Source: Pseudo-nitzschia pungens (Eukaryota; Bacillariophyta; Bacillariophyceae; Bacillariales; Bacillariaceae). Taken from it: DNA of 64,000 nucleotides. Below are positions 51,101 through 63,636 of this stretch, piece by piece (position 1 is the first letter of the stretch; the number at the start of each line of letters is the position of its first letter). A model generated the notes under the pieces. The model was given only the letters and a program-made list of their open reading frames with translations. It was not told the origin of the DNA and searched no databases. Where the stretch lies: NCBI GenBank assembly GCA_037355855.1, contig CM074759.1:7812001-7876000 (forward strand). The letters are read 5' to 3'. Position numbers and translations under genes: made by a program.

Positions 51101-52081
51101 ACCAATCATCTTGTTGTTGATTTGGAACTCAGGAGACATCAGCTGAATAAGCCTCATCTTATCCACTCTATATTCACCAGGTTTCTTGAAGATCTCAACA
51201 TCAGTGATGACCTGCCAAGCAGAAGGAGAGAAGCCAACAATCAATGGGACGGATCTCAGGAGAGTGTCAAACTTGTTCAGCTGGGGATCCAGGGCAAATG
51301 CCTTGTGGTGGGCAAAACTCAAACAAGAAGGTTCACTTGCTGTGCGTTCCCTCTGGCGTTTCCAGGCAGCAGCATTGTCAGCTGGACACACTGAATAGTC
51401 AAAGGGGGGCAAACTCAGGATAGAGTCAGGGACTTTGAGACAGGAAAGAAATTCAGAAAGGTATTTGTCAGTGGCAGGAGGAGGATTATATGTGCCATCA
51501 AGAACATGAGTAGCAGCCTGGGCAGTGCCTAGGTAGCCGAAATCTTGAATGAAGGAGGGAGTCATGGAAGGAGTGCCAAGACACTGCTGTTGACGCCGGA
51601 CATTGGATTCAGCCATAGCTGGTACCATAGTAGACTGAGACTCCAAGACCTGTTCAACACCATCATGGCCAACTGCAATAGCTCGCAAGACTGCTGACTT
51701 GTTGACACGTCCCCGAATAGACCGAGCAGCAAGACCAAGCTCTCTTTGAAGACGTTCCTTGCGCATCCTGGCACGAATCTGGGAAGCAATCTGGTTGTGG
51801 GGCTTGCCTTCAGCAAGAAGTGCATCCACCAGGCCTTGATTGAAGGAGTCTCTCCATGAGGGGGCCAATTTCTTCACTGCCCGGTATTGCTTGTAAGCTT
51901 GTTTCAGATGGAGGAGAGCACTGGAAAGGTCACTGTGTTCTCCTTTGTAGAGAGAAAGCTTGCAGGCCAACCTTTTCAAAACAGTATGACTGGTGGACAC
52001 ACCCTGTCTCAACTTAACAACACGCCTCCAAAAGTCAATTGTATCACGATAGACTTGCAGCTTTGGTGACCATGGAACCAA
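48143..52081 (-). CDS. LINE reverse transcriptase-RNase H ORF, N-terminus missing
   Basis: An uninterrupted frame of about 1312 codons, open at the element's 5' edge without a convincing ATG. RT motifs: N-D-A-K-G-C-Y-D-R-I-S, L-S-G-C-G-Q-G-N-G-I-G-P-T and F-V-D-D-T-D-L (catalytic DD, near residue 492). RNase H: C-D-G-S-F-D near 1023, S-E-L-A-G-I-L-G, L-D-G-D-T-A-L and H-Q-V-D-S-M-A, giving the D-E-D-D set. Near the end, C-P-L-C-x8-H-x4-C is a zinc knuckle as in many LINE ORFs. The endonuclease expected upstream is absent, consistent with 5' truncation. The lack of stops suggests a recent insertion. Confidence 0.9.
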   Translation of the reverse strand: MVPWSPKLQVYRDTIDFWRRVVKLRQGVSTSHTVLKRLACKLSLYKGEHSDLSSALLHLKQAYKQYRAVKKLAPSWRDSFNQGLVDALLAEGKPHNQIASQIRARMRKERLQRELGLAARSIRGRVNKSAVLRAIAVGHDGVEQVLESQSTMVPAMAESNVRRQQQCLGTPSMTPSFIQDFGYLGTAQAATHVLDGTYNPPPATDKYLSEFLSCLKVPDSILSLPPFDYSVCPADNAAAWKRQRERTASEPSCLSFAHHKAFALDPQLNKFDTLLRSVPLIVGFSPSAWQVITDVEIFKKPGEYRVDKMRLIQLMSPEFQINNKMIGRRILAYAERANAVAVDQHGSRKHHKAINTCLNKKLICDVLRQKRRSGAVAMNDAKGCYDRISHPIAGLTLQSFGVPAHVCEVLLSTLQHAKHHIKTGFGRSGPVYGDEPVPLSGCGQGNGIGPTLWALVSTIVFRMMQQAGHGVHLITSLSLQLVSLVGFAFVDDTDLFCAGSDSSTSGEELAVDFQAALDRWAGGIIATGGAIEPAKSFCYLIDFKWNGSGWDYRSIADMPGDFSVADKNGNRATLDRFEVEHADKTLGVFISMDGNEEAQIAHMKSQSQSFGSQLKASKCEKRASLYTFKYSFMKSVEYPMPVTQLDEATWTKIIHPALVPVLNKAGMSRTFPRHVFYGPSLYQGFGFVHPYLLQEFSHIATLFQESVRSSQTGRILRLTAESLRLELGIPLHLGVTPYHPFASYVTPCWYKHVWKFFSVHPVSLFEDFPDLPLLRSNDCYLMQAFVNAGFRGADLSLLNHMRMSLKAISLADICTPDGTRLTPMAFQLTSSNHLRDHLDWPRCPPSWPPAAQRLWTKALQTCFLPPCPPPAARALAPSFHLGHWLSPQTASLWPWFLSPSTNRIFFKTSTGWIVSTSQGRGRYRVTSELIPDKPACADVLVCPVICGHVVRVVGSSAFVSEPPDMDPLVYNPFDSLPDSPVDAFDALCASPRVLLHKYSLPQAGCQHLVDAIESGTASAVCDGSFDPDLLRGTSAFILSPNTSTKSASLFLTGCNFVSGSPEDQSSYRSELAGILGVLTCCTALVSLFDIASGSITIALDGDTALKQAEGSWPLVISQKSFDYVYVIRNMISALPISVHFQWVQGHQAGIFLDWWALRNHQVDSMAKAFLSVHRASAHHYPRLVFEPWAFSLNGCKCSRFDQYALHVAISGPPLLKYWQTHHDIPIPQPVLGSIHWCAHLSAFKRLPPGMQRWFVKFASGCIGVGNQLLHYQYQDHSRCPLCDADNEKVSHVLSCKDTGAVQHSVSAFTSKG

Positions 52082-52104
52082 ACCAAGGAGGAACTCCGGT
52101 AGTA

Positions 52105-53013
52105 CGCGCCTACTAAAACAGTGCTTTTTGTTATAATACTACCAATACGTAATTGCAATAGGAGGTTCTCATTGCCTACTAGTAGGCACTGGGAAATCTA
52201 GCTACTAGTTGCTATCAACCTTCTTCTTTCGATGCAGCATGCCCAGTAAGTGCAGACATCTGGCGACGAATAAAATCAGTTCGTTGATATTCAACAATCT
52301 GTGTGCATAATGGTACTAAAAGACTTCACACATCACTGCATTTCTGACACTCATGGTGCTGCTACACGTAATTACCGGTAAGTGTTTCAAAGAATGATAA
52401 TCATACGGTAAACCTTACTAATTACTACGTACTTTTTATGAGAATTCATCAGAAGTCATACCGAACTAATAGTAGTAGTAGTATTTTGAACGAATTAAGA
52501 CCTTACCTCGTACGAAGTACCAGTTAGTATGAATAATCCCGGGGTGAACCGAGATGACGAGTAAGACTAGTAAGGTTAACTTACTTACTACGAAGTAAAA
52601 ACGAAAACAGAATGGAAGTGAAATTAGTGTACTAGTGATACTCGTCCTCGTAACTTACTCGTACTCGTCCTAAGGTTACGAGTACTCGTACAGAGGAAAA
52701 GAAATTTTTTAAAGCACAGGTTGATCTTGGTCGAGGCTACCACGGTTTCTTTAGTCTTCAATGAAAGTGGTTATCAACAAGAAATAAGATAAGATTCGAT
52801 TATGCCCGGTCATTCACGACTTCACTTGTTGATGCCAGTTTGTTGCAACATCTATCACGTACAGAAGAGGTCGTTTCGATGATAAAAAAATAATGATCTA
52901 ACACGACACGAACATGCCACACTCATCACAACTTCCCCCCCTCGTTACCACAGCTTTTAAATTATCAAGAACACTTACAACGAAACGCAAATCGATCTAG
53001 GGAATTCTTAAAA
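52105..53013. other. Intergenic, no gene recognised
   Basis: Many TACTTCGTA/TACGAAGTA-type words, as elsewhere between genes here. Promoter region of the 53014 gene. Confidence 0.5.
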
Positions 53014-53427
53014 ATGCCACGCCGCTTGTCAGTATCGACCACTTCCTCATTCCTATTCGTTGTGTTAGTTATATCTTCGAACTATCTTACTGCTGCAGAC
53101 ACTCGCATTCACAGACGCGATGAGGTTACTGGTCACATTCCTTCAACACATGAAGAGATCGTCTCTCGACGAGAGGAGCATCATGATATTTTTTCTTCCC
53201 GTCTGGAAGAAGTGAACGCACAGCTTGATCTACACGAGAGCGGCGAGAGACTTCTGACCGAAAAAGAATACCATCGATTGAACAGAAAGAAAAAGGCTTA
53301 CGAAAATAAAGTGGAGGAATTGAGTCGACAATTCGACGAAAGGCATTCTGGAAGGATAAGATTTCGTGAAGAATTGCTTAACGACCTGACGAAAGCCCGT
53401 ATCGCACGTTCAAGAGGAGAGTTATAG
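53014..53427 (+). CDS. Small secreted coiled-coil protein C, C-terminus RGEL
   Basis: 137 aa, intronless, ATG at 53014. Signal peptide to about residue 28 (SFLFVVLVISSNYLTAADT). The remainder is helical and highly charged: E-I-V-S-R-R-E-E-H-H-D, then L-D-L-H-E-S-G-E-R-L-L-T-E-K-E-Y, then K-K-A-Y-E-N-K-V-E-E-L. The H-E-S-G-E/R-R/K-L-L-x-x-x-E-Y segment aligns with protein A at 42.5 kb and less closely with B at 44.2 kb. The end, A-R-S-R-G-E-L, again gives x-E-L, preceded here by R-G. It lies 9 kb from its paralogues with the K+ channel and the LINE between. The x-E-L end with a signal peptide suggests residence in the ER or early secretory pathway (inference). No catalytic motif is visible. 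Confidence 0.8.
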   Translation: MPRRLSVSTTSSFLFVVLVISSNYLTAADTRIHRRDEVTGHIPSTHEEIVSRREEHHDIFSSRLEEVNAQLDLHESGERLLTEKEYHRLNRKKKAYENKVEELSRQFDERHSGRIRFREELLNDLTKARIARSRGEL

Positions 53428-53770
53428 GTCGATAGGATCTAACTTTTCGCAGGTAGAAATGCACACAGGTGCATTCAATTTATGGATTTGTGGCAAATGA
53501 TACCCCTCTACGGACCATTCGATATGAACCGACTTTGCAACACATCTACGGAAGTGCAAAAAGAGGATTTTGCTGCTTTTCCATATCTGCAGAAAAATTG
53601 CAACCCTCAATTTCAATGTATCGTTTCAACTGTATAAGCGTCAAAATCAATTTCAGCAATGGCAGTTGCCCAAGTTTAGCTGGAGATACTCAATGCCACG
53701 ATTGAAAAATCTTTAAATAGTCAACACCAACCTGTCACTAAAAAGGGGTGGCACGAAGAGTTATCTATTA

Positions 53771-55274
53771 TCATTCCGAACTCGATTTCCGCCTCGCAAA
53801 AACTCGTCGCTCGGAATCCCTCGCCATAAAATTTTGCATGGTATCAAAGCACGTGAAGCTGATGGAAAACGAAATTGGTCCTTTAAACCAATTTAGAGTT
53901 ACTCCTTTAAAAAATCCACGCACACCCTGTTCTTTGAACAACTCCTTGACGATACTTGACATCGACGGAGGGCGACCCGGTTTAACTAATCGTATTGCCC
54001 TCTCTGCAGCTGGATTGCGACTGCTGTGCTTCCCAACGACATCTACCGCAGCATCCTTTCCACTAGTAGGAACAATTCCAATAGTTTGCATTCGCCGCCG
54101 TGTTACTTCTAGTGGATACGTGACAGTTTGTGCAAACAGCCCAGACAACCCTCCACATTGCATTCGTTCGATGGTTGTAAGATCTCTACCCGTCATGCTT
54201 TGAACCTAAGAATATGAAATGAGCCCGTTTTCGATTTTTACGAAAATTGGAAGGGGCAGTACGTGCACACAGAGAGCAAACGGGATGAGCAAATTCACAG
54301 GCTAGCATCGGTTGTCGGAAACAAACGACAGTATCCTACTAGAAGCATGCGAAGAAAAAGTCACTGCGCTCTAGAGCCAAATCGAACAAACAATATGACA
54401 GTCTCCATCATACCTTTCGTTTCGCTTGTTCATTGAAGGAAAAGGCCAGTCCAGAATAAGGCAAAATTCCCATAATGGTAGGTGTGATTCCCCGGAAGAG
54501 ACCAATCGCACCTCGATCTCTATAATTGCTAAGTAAAGCTGCTAGAAATCCCATGTTGGAGGATGATCGTCCCTTTTTCGTCTTCAAAACAGCAAGCTGA
54601 GATCGAGTCAAATCCAGCGGATACGTCGCAACGACACTAATTCCACCAGCAGCCATACCTGCGCCAAGGCTTTCTAACGGTGACAGGCCCCAGCGTGGTT
54701 TCGGCGTGTTCGGGTTAATGGCTTTTTGTCTCTTGTAGTTATCTTCTTGTTCCCTCATAAGATATGTCTTGCATCGGTCGAACACCATAAATTGAAGGCC
54801 AGCGTACGGAAAGACTCGAATCAACGTCGCGGTGTTACCTTTCCAAAGCGCAGAAAGTCCCTCCTCTTGGGTGATTTTTTTGGCAATGCTAGGAACGTTC
54901 ATTATGTGAAATTCTGCCGAAGAAACCTGGTATAATATTTTTATTCGATCAAACGGTGCAACAAAGCTCTTTGCAATCATTCCTGCCAAACCTCCTGCTG
55001 CGATATTCCGTATCTCTTTCGGCAGTTGACGAATTTCTTCCAAAACCCCACTCGTATTGATTTCTTCCCATATCTTCTCCACTGAAGGCTGTAGATGTGG
55101 CATCAAAGTGGAAACAGCAGAATTTCTTTGTTGTTGTTGTTGGTGGTGGTGGTGGTGTCTTCGTTGTACTTGATGTTGATGATGAATTTCTGCATAAGCC
55201 ATAGAATCTGGGGATTCTTCCTCTTTACATGCGGTCAGCTCCACCGACAAATCATCAGATTCAGTTTTCTCCAT
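53771..55274 (-). CDS. Mitochondrial carrier (SLC25), CoA/ADP-carrier-like
   Basis: ATG at 55274. Exon 1 54414-55274, intron 54206-54413 (GTATGA...CTTAG, 208 bp, phase 0), exon 2 53771-54205; 431 aa. All three carrier signature repeats are present: A-P-F-D-R-I-K-I-L-Y-Q, Y-P-L-D-L-T-R-S-Q and Y-P-L-E-V-T-R-R-R, each followed by a second helix with the G-x-x-x-G-type region (ALWKGNTATLIRVFPYAGLQ; GLFRGITPTIMGILPYSGLA; GFFKGVTLNWFKGPISFSIS). The layout and the F-P-Y-A-G-L-Q-F/L-P-Y-S-G-L features are closest to the CoA/adenine-nucleotide carriers (SLC25A16/A42 group), but substrate assignment is inference. An 80-residue N-terminal extension with a His5-Gln5 tract is unusual, and so is the insertion with SGKDAAVDVVGKHSS in the third repeat. 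Located in the inner mitochondrial membrane by family. Confidence 0.88.
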
Positions 55275-57114
55275 CGTTAATGAAATGGAAGAGATCGGAT
55301 CGAAGCAGTGGTAAGGAGGTGTGGTATTGTTCTTGTCCTGAAGTCAGACGATCGAGTACGGTTTGGAAAATTGGCTACCACAAGAAAGAAATTGTATGAG
55401 TCGGACTTCTTTTGCTTTTCCTTCTTCGCCTCATTGATGCTAAGTTACCATGTCAGTCGCAATCAAAGCATTACTTCGTATTTATTGTTACTTCGTAATA
55501 CGAAGTACGAGTAGTAGTTGTTTTTCCCTGGTCACATCTGAGGGAAGCAACGGTTCCCATTCGTTCAGATTATTCATTATTCCCGGTCCCGACTTTTTAC
55601 AACCTTCTTTTTTCTCTCAATCAGATAAGGAGGTTTAGAACGCGCACCTCATTATTTTTTACTTCTTTTTGTTTTTTGATATTCCATATTTATGCGAGTG
55701 GGAGGAGTCGCTGTTATCAAGGCTTTCGTGTTTCGCAACAACCTAGTCGGAATGATGATCCAAGAATACGTCATCACAAGATTTTCAATTCAACACTTTT
55801 TAATCTCTTATTATTACTACGTACTACAGTAAGATCTTACTTCGGATTTTCGATTACAATCCCAATAATTTCCCCGTGTTCTAAGTCAGTGAAAGTCTTA
55901 GACATCAAAGCACTGTAGTCAATCACTTCAATGCCATCTCCATCATTCCCCTGCCCCCAACAAAATACTATGATTGTGCAAGAACTGGAGTTGTATTTCC
56001 AGTAGTCTATCACAAACAATAAGTAGAACATTCTTTATTACTTGCAAGCCATAACTATGATTGATGAGCACACCAGGGTCCACATGGAACACGTGTAACC
56101 CCACTGCTGATTCCCAATTTTGATTGTTATTCAAAAAAGCATAATAGCCATACTAAGATACAAGCACTCCCAGACTTTGGAAGGTGACAGAGTGTGTTCC
56201 CATCAGCTACAAATTTTTAAAAACTGGGAAATCTTTGCTACCAAAAAGTTGTAAAATGTATGTATTGTTGTGAGAATGAATCCTGAATAATTAGTCAATA
56301 AATACCTCATCACTCTTTACTCTAGATACGTGTGGTTACATTGACAGCAGAGAGCATTTGTACATTTTGTAGGCTATGAGCATGATCCTGACTCCATTAT
56401 TATCACCTTTACACTGGACCAGTCGACAACAACAATATAGCACAGTGATTACTGCTTTTGTAAGTCAATATTTTTCTTCCATTGAACAGCATGAAGCAGC
56501 TGAAAATGATACTACTACTAACAACAGATATTAGAAAACTAGCACAAATGTTGCATACTGTCAGTAGTAGTAGTACTAGCACACATAGTACTGGTAGCAT
56601 GTAATAGTACACCATTGGGGTCAATACACTTCTCAGGTTGATATCATTTTTTCCCACTGCACTGCTTTGCAGAAGTTTTGTTGTGACTTCTCCACTGAAG
56701 TTGCTGATTAGACTGTCATTGCTACTGAAGGTAAAAAAGGGCTCCCATACATGATTATGATTGTCAGGTATCAATACTACCTGCTTTCTTACATAAGTAA
56801 GCTGTTGACTTGTGCAGATTGAGTGGCCAGCTAAAATCCACCTAGCTAGTACTAGTACTTTGAGAATGAATTAATTGATTGACTGTTTCGTGGAACTTCA
56901 TTACCAAGCATACTGCTGAAACAATGCATGCAAATTTCTTTCAGCGAACTGTTTCCAACGAGGCTCAATCCATGTTGTCTTTTCTTCCTGATTGATGAGA
57001 ACTCCAGCCACAAGCAAACGATTGGAATCCAGGCATTCACTCTAAATGGTTGAATAGCATCATAGTGACAAATAATGCTTTGCTTAAGTTACAGAAGATG
57101 GTCTCTACAATCAA
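55275..57114. other. Intergenic, no convincing gene
   Basis: About 1.8 kb. On the minus strand 55837-56134 two overlapping frames (NNNQNWESAVGLHVFHVDPG and IDYSALMSKTFTDLEHGEII) have coding-like composition but no start, domain or splice arrangement I can support. Confidence 0.45.
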
Positions 57115-59525
<2,411 letters not shown>

Positions 59526-60437
59526 GCTATTCAATTCTGTTCTATTCTACTCTACTCGGTTCGATTCGGTTCGATTCGATTCCAAACAGATTTTCGGTCT
59601 CTATCTGCTAACGAATCAATCAATGAATCAATCGAAATCAACGAATCAATCGATGCTTCGTGATGAAAGATTCCCTATCTCAGATCGTGCACCCCTCTGT
59701 GGAAACAGAGTGTTGTGACCAAAGTGCTCCGATGATTTGATTCCACCAGACGCTTGAGTGAATATCGGTACGAAGATAGTATCGCAGTGCAACAAACGAT
59801 AGCAGCAGCGAACAGCGATCAACGAATAAGAGTACAAGGAAGGGAATGCAAAGGATGACATCAGTAATACCGTACAGTAAGGTTTACGGTTTGATACGGT
59901 GCATACAAGTACTTCATGGAATACAGGTACGTACGAAGTTACGTACGGTACATCAAAATTGGAAGAAGTTCGTTTGCTCGTGAGAGGATTGTTTTTTGAT
60001 GAGAGATACGAGGGGATAATGGATGATGGATGATGGATGATTGATTGTACCGGTACGAGTATGAGCACTCGTACGAGTAAGATTATGGGTGGATGCGATG
60101 CCGCAGGATTTTTGTCGGTGCGCACATTTTATCGCGCGTCGGACCGAAACTTGGGAAAACGACCAACGTGGAAGTTTTTGCTTCTTGTTCTGCCAACCCC
60201 GTAACTGAGTAAGGTTAACAATCTGTCGTACGGAGCTCATCTTTTTTTTGGGAACAACCCATCCCACCAAATCCCCATTTCGCATCATCCGGAGAGAGAG
60301 AATTTGGAAACCGCTGCGTGTGCACACCAAGGAGGCTTGATCAGGCAATACAAATATCATCATCATCATCATCATCATCATCAACAACCAGAAACGACCA
60401 GGACTACTCCGAAGGAAAAGAAAACAATTGAATTACC
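59526..60437. promoter_or_regulatory. Divergent intergenic region
   Basis: The shared upstream region of the LysRS gene (minus) and the J-protein gene (plus), so it should hold both promoters. AATCAATCAATGAATCAATC-type repeats lie at 59607-59650 and a (CAT)n run at 60357-60381. No defined promoter element recognised. Confidence 0.5.
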
Positions 60438-61953
60438 ATGTCGGACGAAGCATCGGGAGGCGACGACTTTTCGGGTCTCGGAGGATTTTTCTTCTACATG
60501 TTCATCGTCCATCCCATCACGGCATGGATATTGCGACCTGGTCGTTTCGAACGAAAAAAGAGTATTCTGTATGCTATTGCCTTCCTTGCGGCGCTCGCAG
60601 CAATCAAAACGGGTGAGTGAGCCAGAGTCCCGTTCCGTTCCGAACAACGACAATTTCGAAGGATGGATGGATACGTACTTGGGTTCGGGTTTTGGAGGCA
60701 AAGCTCGACGAGACGAACGAATCAATCATTCGACAACCAAAGGAGAGAGCGCCGACCGCAGTTTGGGACCGTGCCTTTGCGACGGCAACGACGGTGTCCC
60801 GGAAGGTTGGGGTCGAAAGTTCGATTGTATTGCACCGGGGATCCTGTTTGCAGTCTTGGTGGGGCTCGAAATTTTGGCTTGTAGATTCCACGTGGCATAT
60901 TTTTGCGTAGATTTTGTACCAAACGCGTCTTTCCATGGCACTCATCCAGTTTTTTTTGTGACACGAACAATTAAAAAAAAAATCTCGACTGCAAATAATG
61001 CTAATAACAATCATGCAATCCATCGATCGATTTGAAACCATGTTTCCGCACGCACAGGCCTGGAACTCCAGCAGCAAGGACCCAACTATTACCAGATTTT
61101 GGATGTCACGCGTGAATCGAACCCTCTCGAAATCAAACGCTCGTACAAAAAGCTTGGATTGAAGTTGCACCCAGACAAGAACCCATCTCCCAACGCCGCG
61201 GACGAATTCGACCGTGTCAAACAGGCCTATGATGTTCTCATGGACTTGGAATTGAGAGATGTGTACAACAAATTCGGAAAGGAAGGGATTGCAAACAACA
61301 AACGTTACAGCGAAACACAATTTCTCATCGAGGTGGCTATCTTTTATGTATCGTGGGCCGTCATGGCGTTCCTGTTGACCATGGGCAAAAAGAGTGGACA
61401 GGCGCGAGACTGGACGTTTACCGGAATGATTGTCATGCTGGTGGTGGAAGTCGTTGTGATGACGTCTCAAACCAACCCCATTCCGACCTGGCTCTTCCCT
61501 ACCCTCACGGAATACGATTTGGTGCGAATGATGCACTCCATTTTTCCCGCGTTTATGAATGGGTGCCGTTCGTTGGGCTCCTATTTGTTTGTGGATGTCG
61601 ACGAACAGTTGCGGCAATTCCTCCTGGCGCTTCAGGAACAGAACAAGGATATTTTGCTCGTTTTGAGGGATGTTCAAATCGGGGTACAAAACATCCAGGC
61701 GCACGGAGGTGGTGGCGGAGGTCCTCGTTTGGCCGCCCCTTCGACCGGAAGCATCCCCGTCACCGCGGACGGAGGTGTTGCGACCAAAGCCACCCCTACC
61801 GGAAAGATCAAAGAGTTGCAAGATCGATTGCAGTACTCAAACGCAAACGTAGCACAAGCAGTGCAATCACTGAAAACAGAAAACAAATCCTCGAATTTCG
61901 GATTTTACGGAATGATTCTGGGCTACATTGTTATTTCATATCTATTCGGTTGA
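60438..61953 (+). CDS. J-domain (DnaJ) membrane protein
   Basis: ATG at 60438. Exon 1 60438-60612, intron 60613-61057 (GTGAGT...GCACAG, 445 bp), exon 2 61058-61953; 356 aa. The N-terminus has two hydrophobic segments (FFFYMFIVHPITAWIL; ILYAIAFLAALAAI). The J domain starts N-Y-Y-Q-I-L-D-V-T with the HPD signature at 96-98 (L-H-P-D-K-N-P-S), which activates Hsp70 ATPase. Two further membrane helices follow (EVAIFYVSWAVMAFLLTM; TGMIVMLVVEVVVMTS), then a cytosolic or lumenal part with a coiled coil and a Gly6 run, and finally a C-terminal anchor (GFYGMILGYIVISYLFG). The layout recalls ER J-proteins such as Sec63, but the Sec63 Brl domain is not evident. ER or another endomembrane co-chaperone is inference. 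Confidence 0.85.
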
Positions 61954-62405
61954 GGAGTTGTCATGACGATATGTCGAATGCGTGATTCTTTCTCATGGAC
62001 GCTCGACAAAAATACCCGTGCACGCATGCTAAACATTTCCGATATCTTTCCTTGTAAAATAAAGATCGAATTTCGAACTGCATCTCTCATACCTATTTTG
62101 CACCCGGACCTAATGATTCTCAATTGAGCCACTACGAAGGATAACGATTGATCGCAGAAATAATGTTCTAATTATCTCGAGTGGACCACTCACTACAAAC
62201 CTGCTCGATGGGTGAAAACACTTCGAAGCTCGAACACTGAAGTGTTTTTACCAACGATGATCTCAGCTTCAACGATTTAGTTCGAAGTTTCTCTGCTGGA
62301 TTTGCTTTTTCTATTTTGGTACTCTCGAAGCTCATCCAGCTGACCACGACTTTTGCTTCCACTCGCGCTTGCCAAAAAATTCTAGATGTGCACAACGCCA
62401 CACGC

Positions 62406-62909
62406 TTATCCCTGGGATTGGACCCATTTCAACATTTCTTGTTGGCATTCTTGTCGGCCCTTTCTGGCTGCGTCCGATCCTTTGCTGAGGGCGTCTACCA
62501 ACTTCTGAGAGAGGCCATCTGCACCGAGGGCCTTTCCGGCTTCGGTAATAGTAATGTCCAGCTTCTTGGGCGGGTTGTTGACGTCTCGCTCAACCAAAAC
62601 GGTATCGGCGTCGCCCGTGGTAATGATCTTGCTGTCCATCGACCTGACCAATTGCTCTCGCGCACGCATGGCAAGCTTGTATTCTGCGGTCGACATACCC
62701 ATTGCCGCGGCAGCATTTGCCATGCCAGCCTCGGCTTCGGGATCCATGTCTTCATCGTCTTCGGTAGGAGATCCGGCACCGGCACCTCCGAACATGTAGT
62801 GCTGAGTGTTGGTTGCGCAACTCTTGCTGCGGGATTGAGCCGGTGCCATAAAGGCAGATGCAGCAAGTGCCTGTGAACACAAAAGAGCGATGCTGAAGTA
62901 GGTCTTCAT
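62406..62909 (-). CDS. Small plastid-targeted protein of unknown function
   Basis: 167 aa, ATG at 62909 (an upstream extension lacks a better start). The N-terminus is an exact diatom plastid presequence: signal peptide ending A-A-S-A19 before F20-M-A-P-A, then S/R/K-rich transit sequence. The mature part has an acidic segment (T-E-D-D-E-D-M-D-P-E-A-E-A), then helices (M-S-T-A-E-Y-K-L-A-M-R-A-R-E-Q-L), a short beta-rich block (T-V-L-V-E-R-D-V-N-N-P-P-K-K-L-D-I-T-I-T-E) and a Lys/Gln-rich C-terminal helix ending K-W-V-Q-S-Q-G. I do not recognise the family. Translocation across four membranes to the stroma is expected from the presequence. Confidence 0.82.
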   Translation of the reverse strand: MKTYFSIALLCSQALAASAFMAPAQSRSKSCATNTQHYMFGGAGAGSPTEDDEDMDPEAEAGMANAAAAMGMSTAEYKLAMRAREQLVRSMDSKIITTGDADTVLVERDVNNPPKKLDITITEAGKALGADGLSQKLVDALSKGSDAARKGRQECQQEMLKWVQSQG

Positions 62910-63636
62910 TTTGATGCTTTCTTTCTGATTGAATGTGATTGTAATGCTGTGCCCCAAGTCACAAGATCAAAGATCGACGTGAAACGGCAGAGCGACAATC
63001 GATGGATTCATCGTTCATTTCTACCGTTATTCATCATCAACATCATCATCATCACCGCAAGGAAACTTTAGCTTTAGTTGAAGAAAAACGAAGTTTTTGG
63101 GTTCCACTTGTCAAAATCCACTATGATGTCAACCTACTTTTCTATCGTAGTTATCATAAGATTAATATGAAAAGTACGTAGCCGCGTCACTTTTCCCGTT
63201 AGAGCGGCGAAAATCAAAGAATAAAAAAAATACTTCGTACAAGTAAGTTACACGTAATACTACTACGAATAATTATCTATCCATGATTTGTCACACGAAA
63301 CAAAATAAAGTTACTTCTACTTCTATTACGAGTACGTAAGGTTACGTACCGGTAAGGTTACTCCTAATTGTAACGGAACAAGACTGACATAACGTTACCA
63401 GGTAAATTAATCTTACTTGTACTTGTTCTTCTTGTTGATGCTGTCGTCTCCGTCGAAAGGAACAGATCAAGTCTGACGTCCAATGCAATGCAAAATGCAG
63501 CAGAGATTTGTGTCCGAACTAAGGTTACTTGTACTACGAAACCATTTCATTACTCCCACAACTCAAATCAAGCAAAAGTACGAGTACAAACAGCCATTGA
63601 AAAATACCTACACCAACACCACCAGCAACAAGAACA
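62910..63636. other. Intergenic, no gene recognised
   Basis: Divergent upstream region of the two flanking genes. (CAT)n/(ATC)n run at 63036-63055 and several TACGTA/TTACTTGTA words. Confidence 0.5.

Larger units (their letters stand above)
47670..52084 (-). mobile_element. Non-LTR retrotransposon (LINE), 5'-truncated, with 20-bp TSD
   Basis: AAGGAGGAACTCCGGTAGTA is found at both edges (47650-47669 and 52085-52104). In element orientation the 3' end is at 47670 and finishes in a short ATT/TAT run; the 5' end at 52084 lies inside an open frame. A 5'-truncated copy with a long perfect target duplication is the signature of target-primed reverse transcription. The 3' UTR has an internal tandem duplication. 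Confidence 0.92.

Noticed and set aside
62316..62876. A 186-codon plus-strand frame.
   Set aside because: Lies antisense to the plastid protein, which has a clear presequence; the plus frame has no domain.
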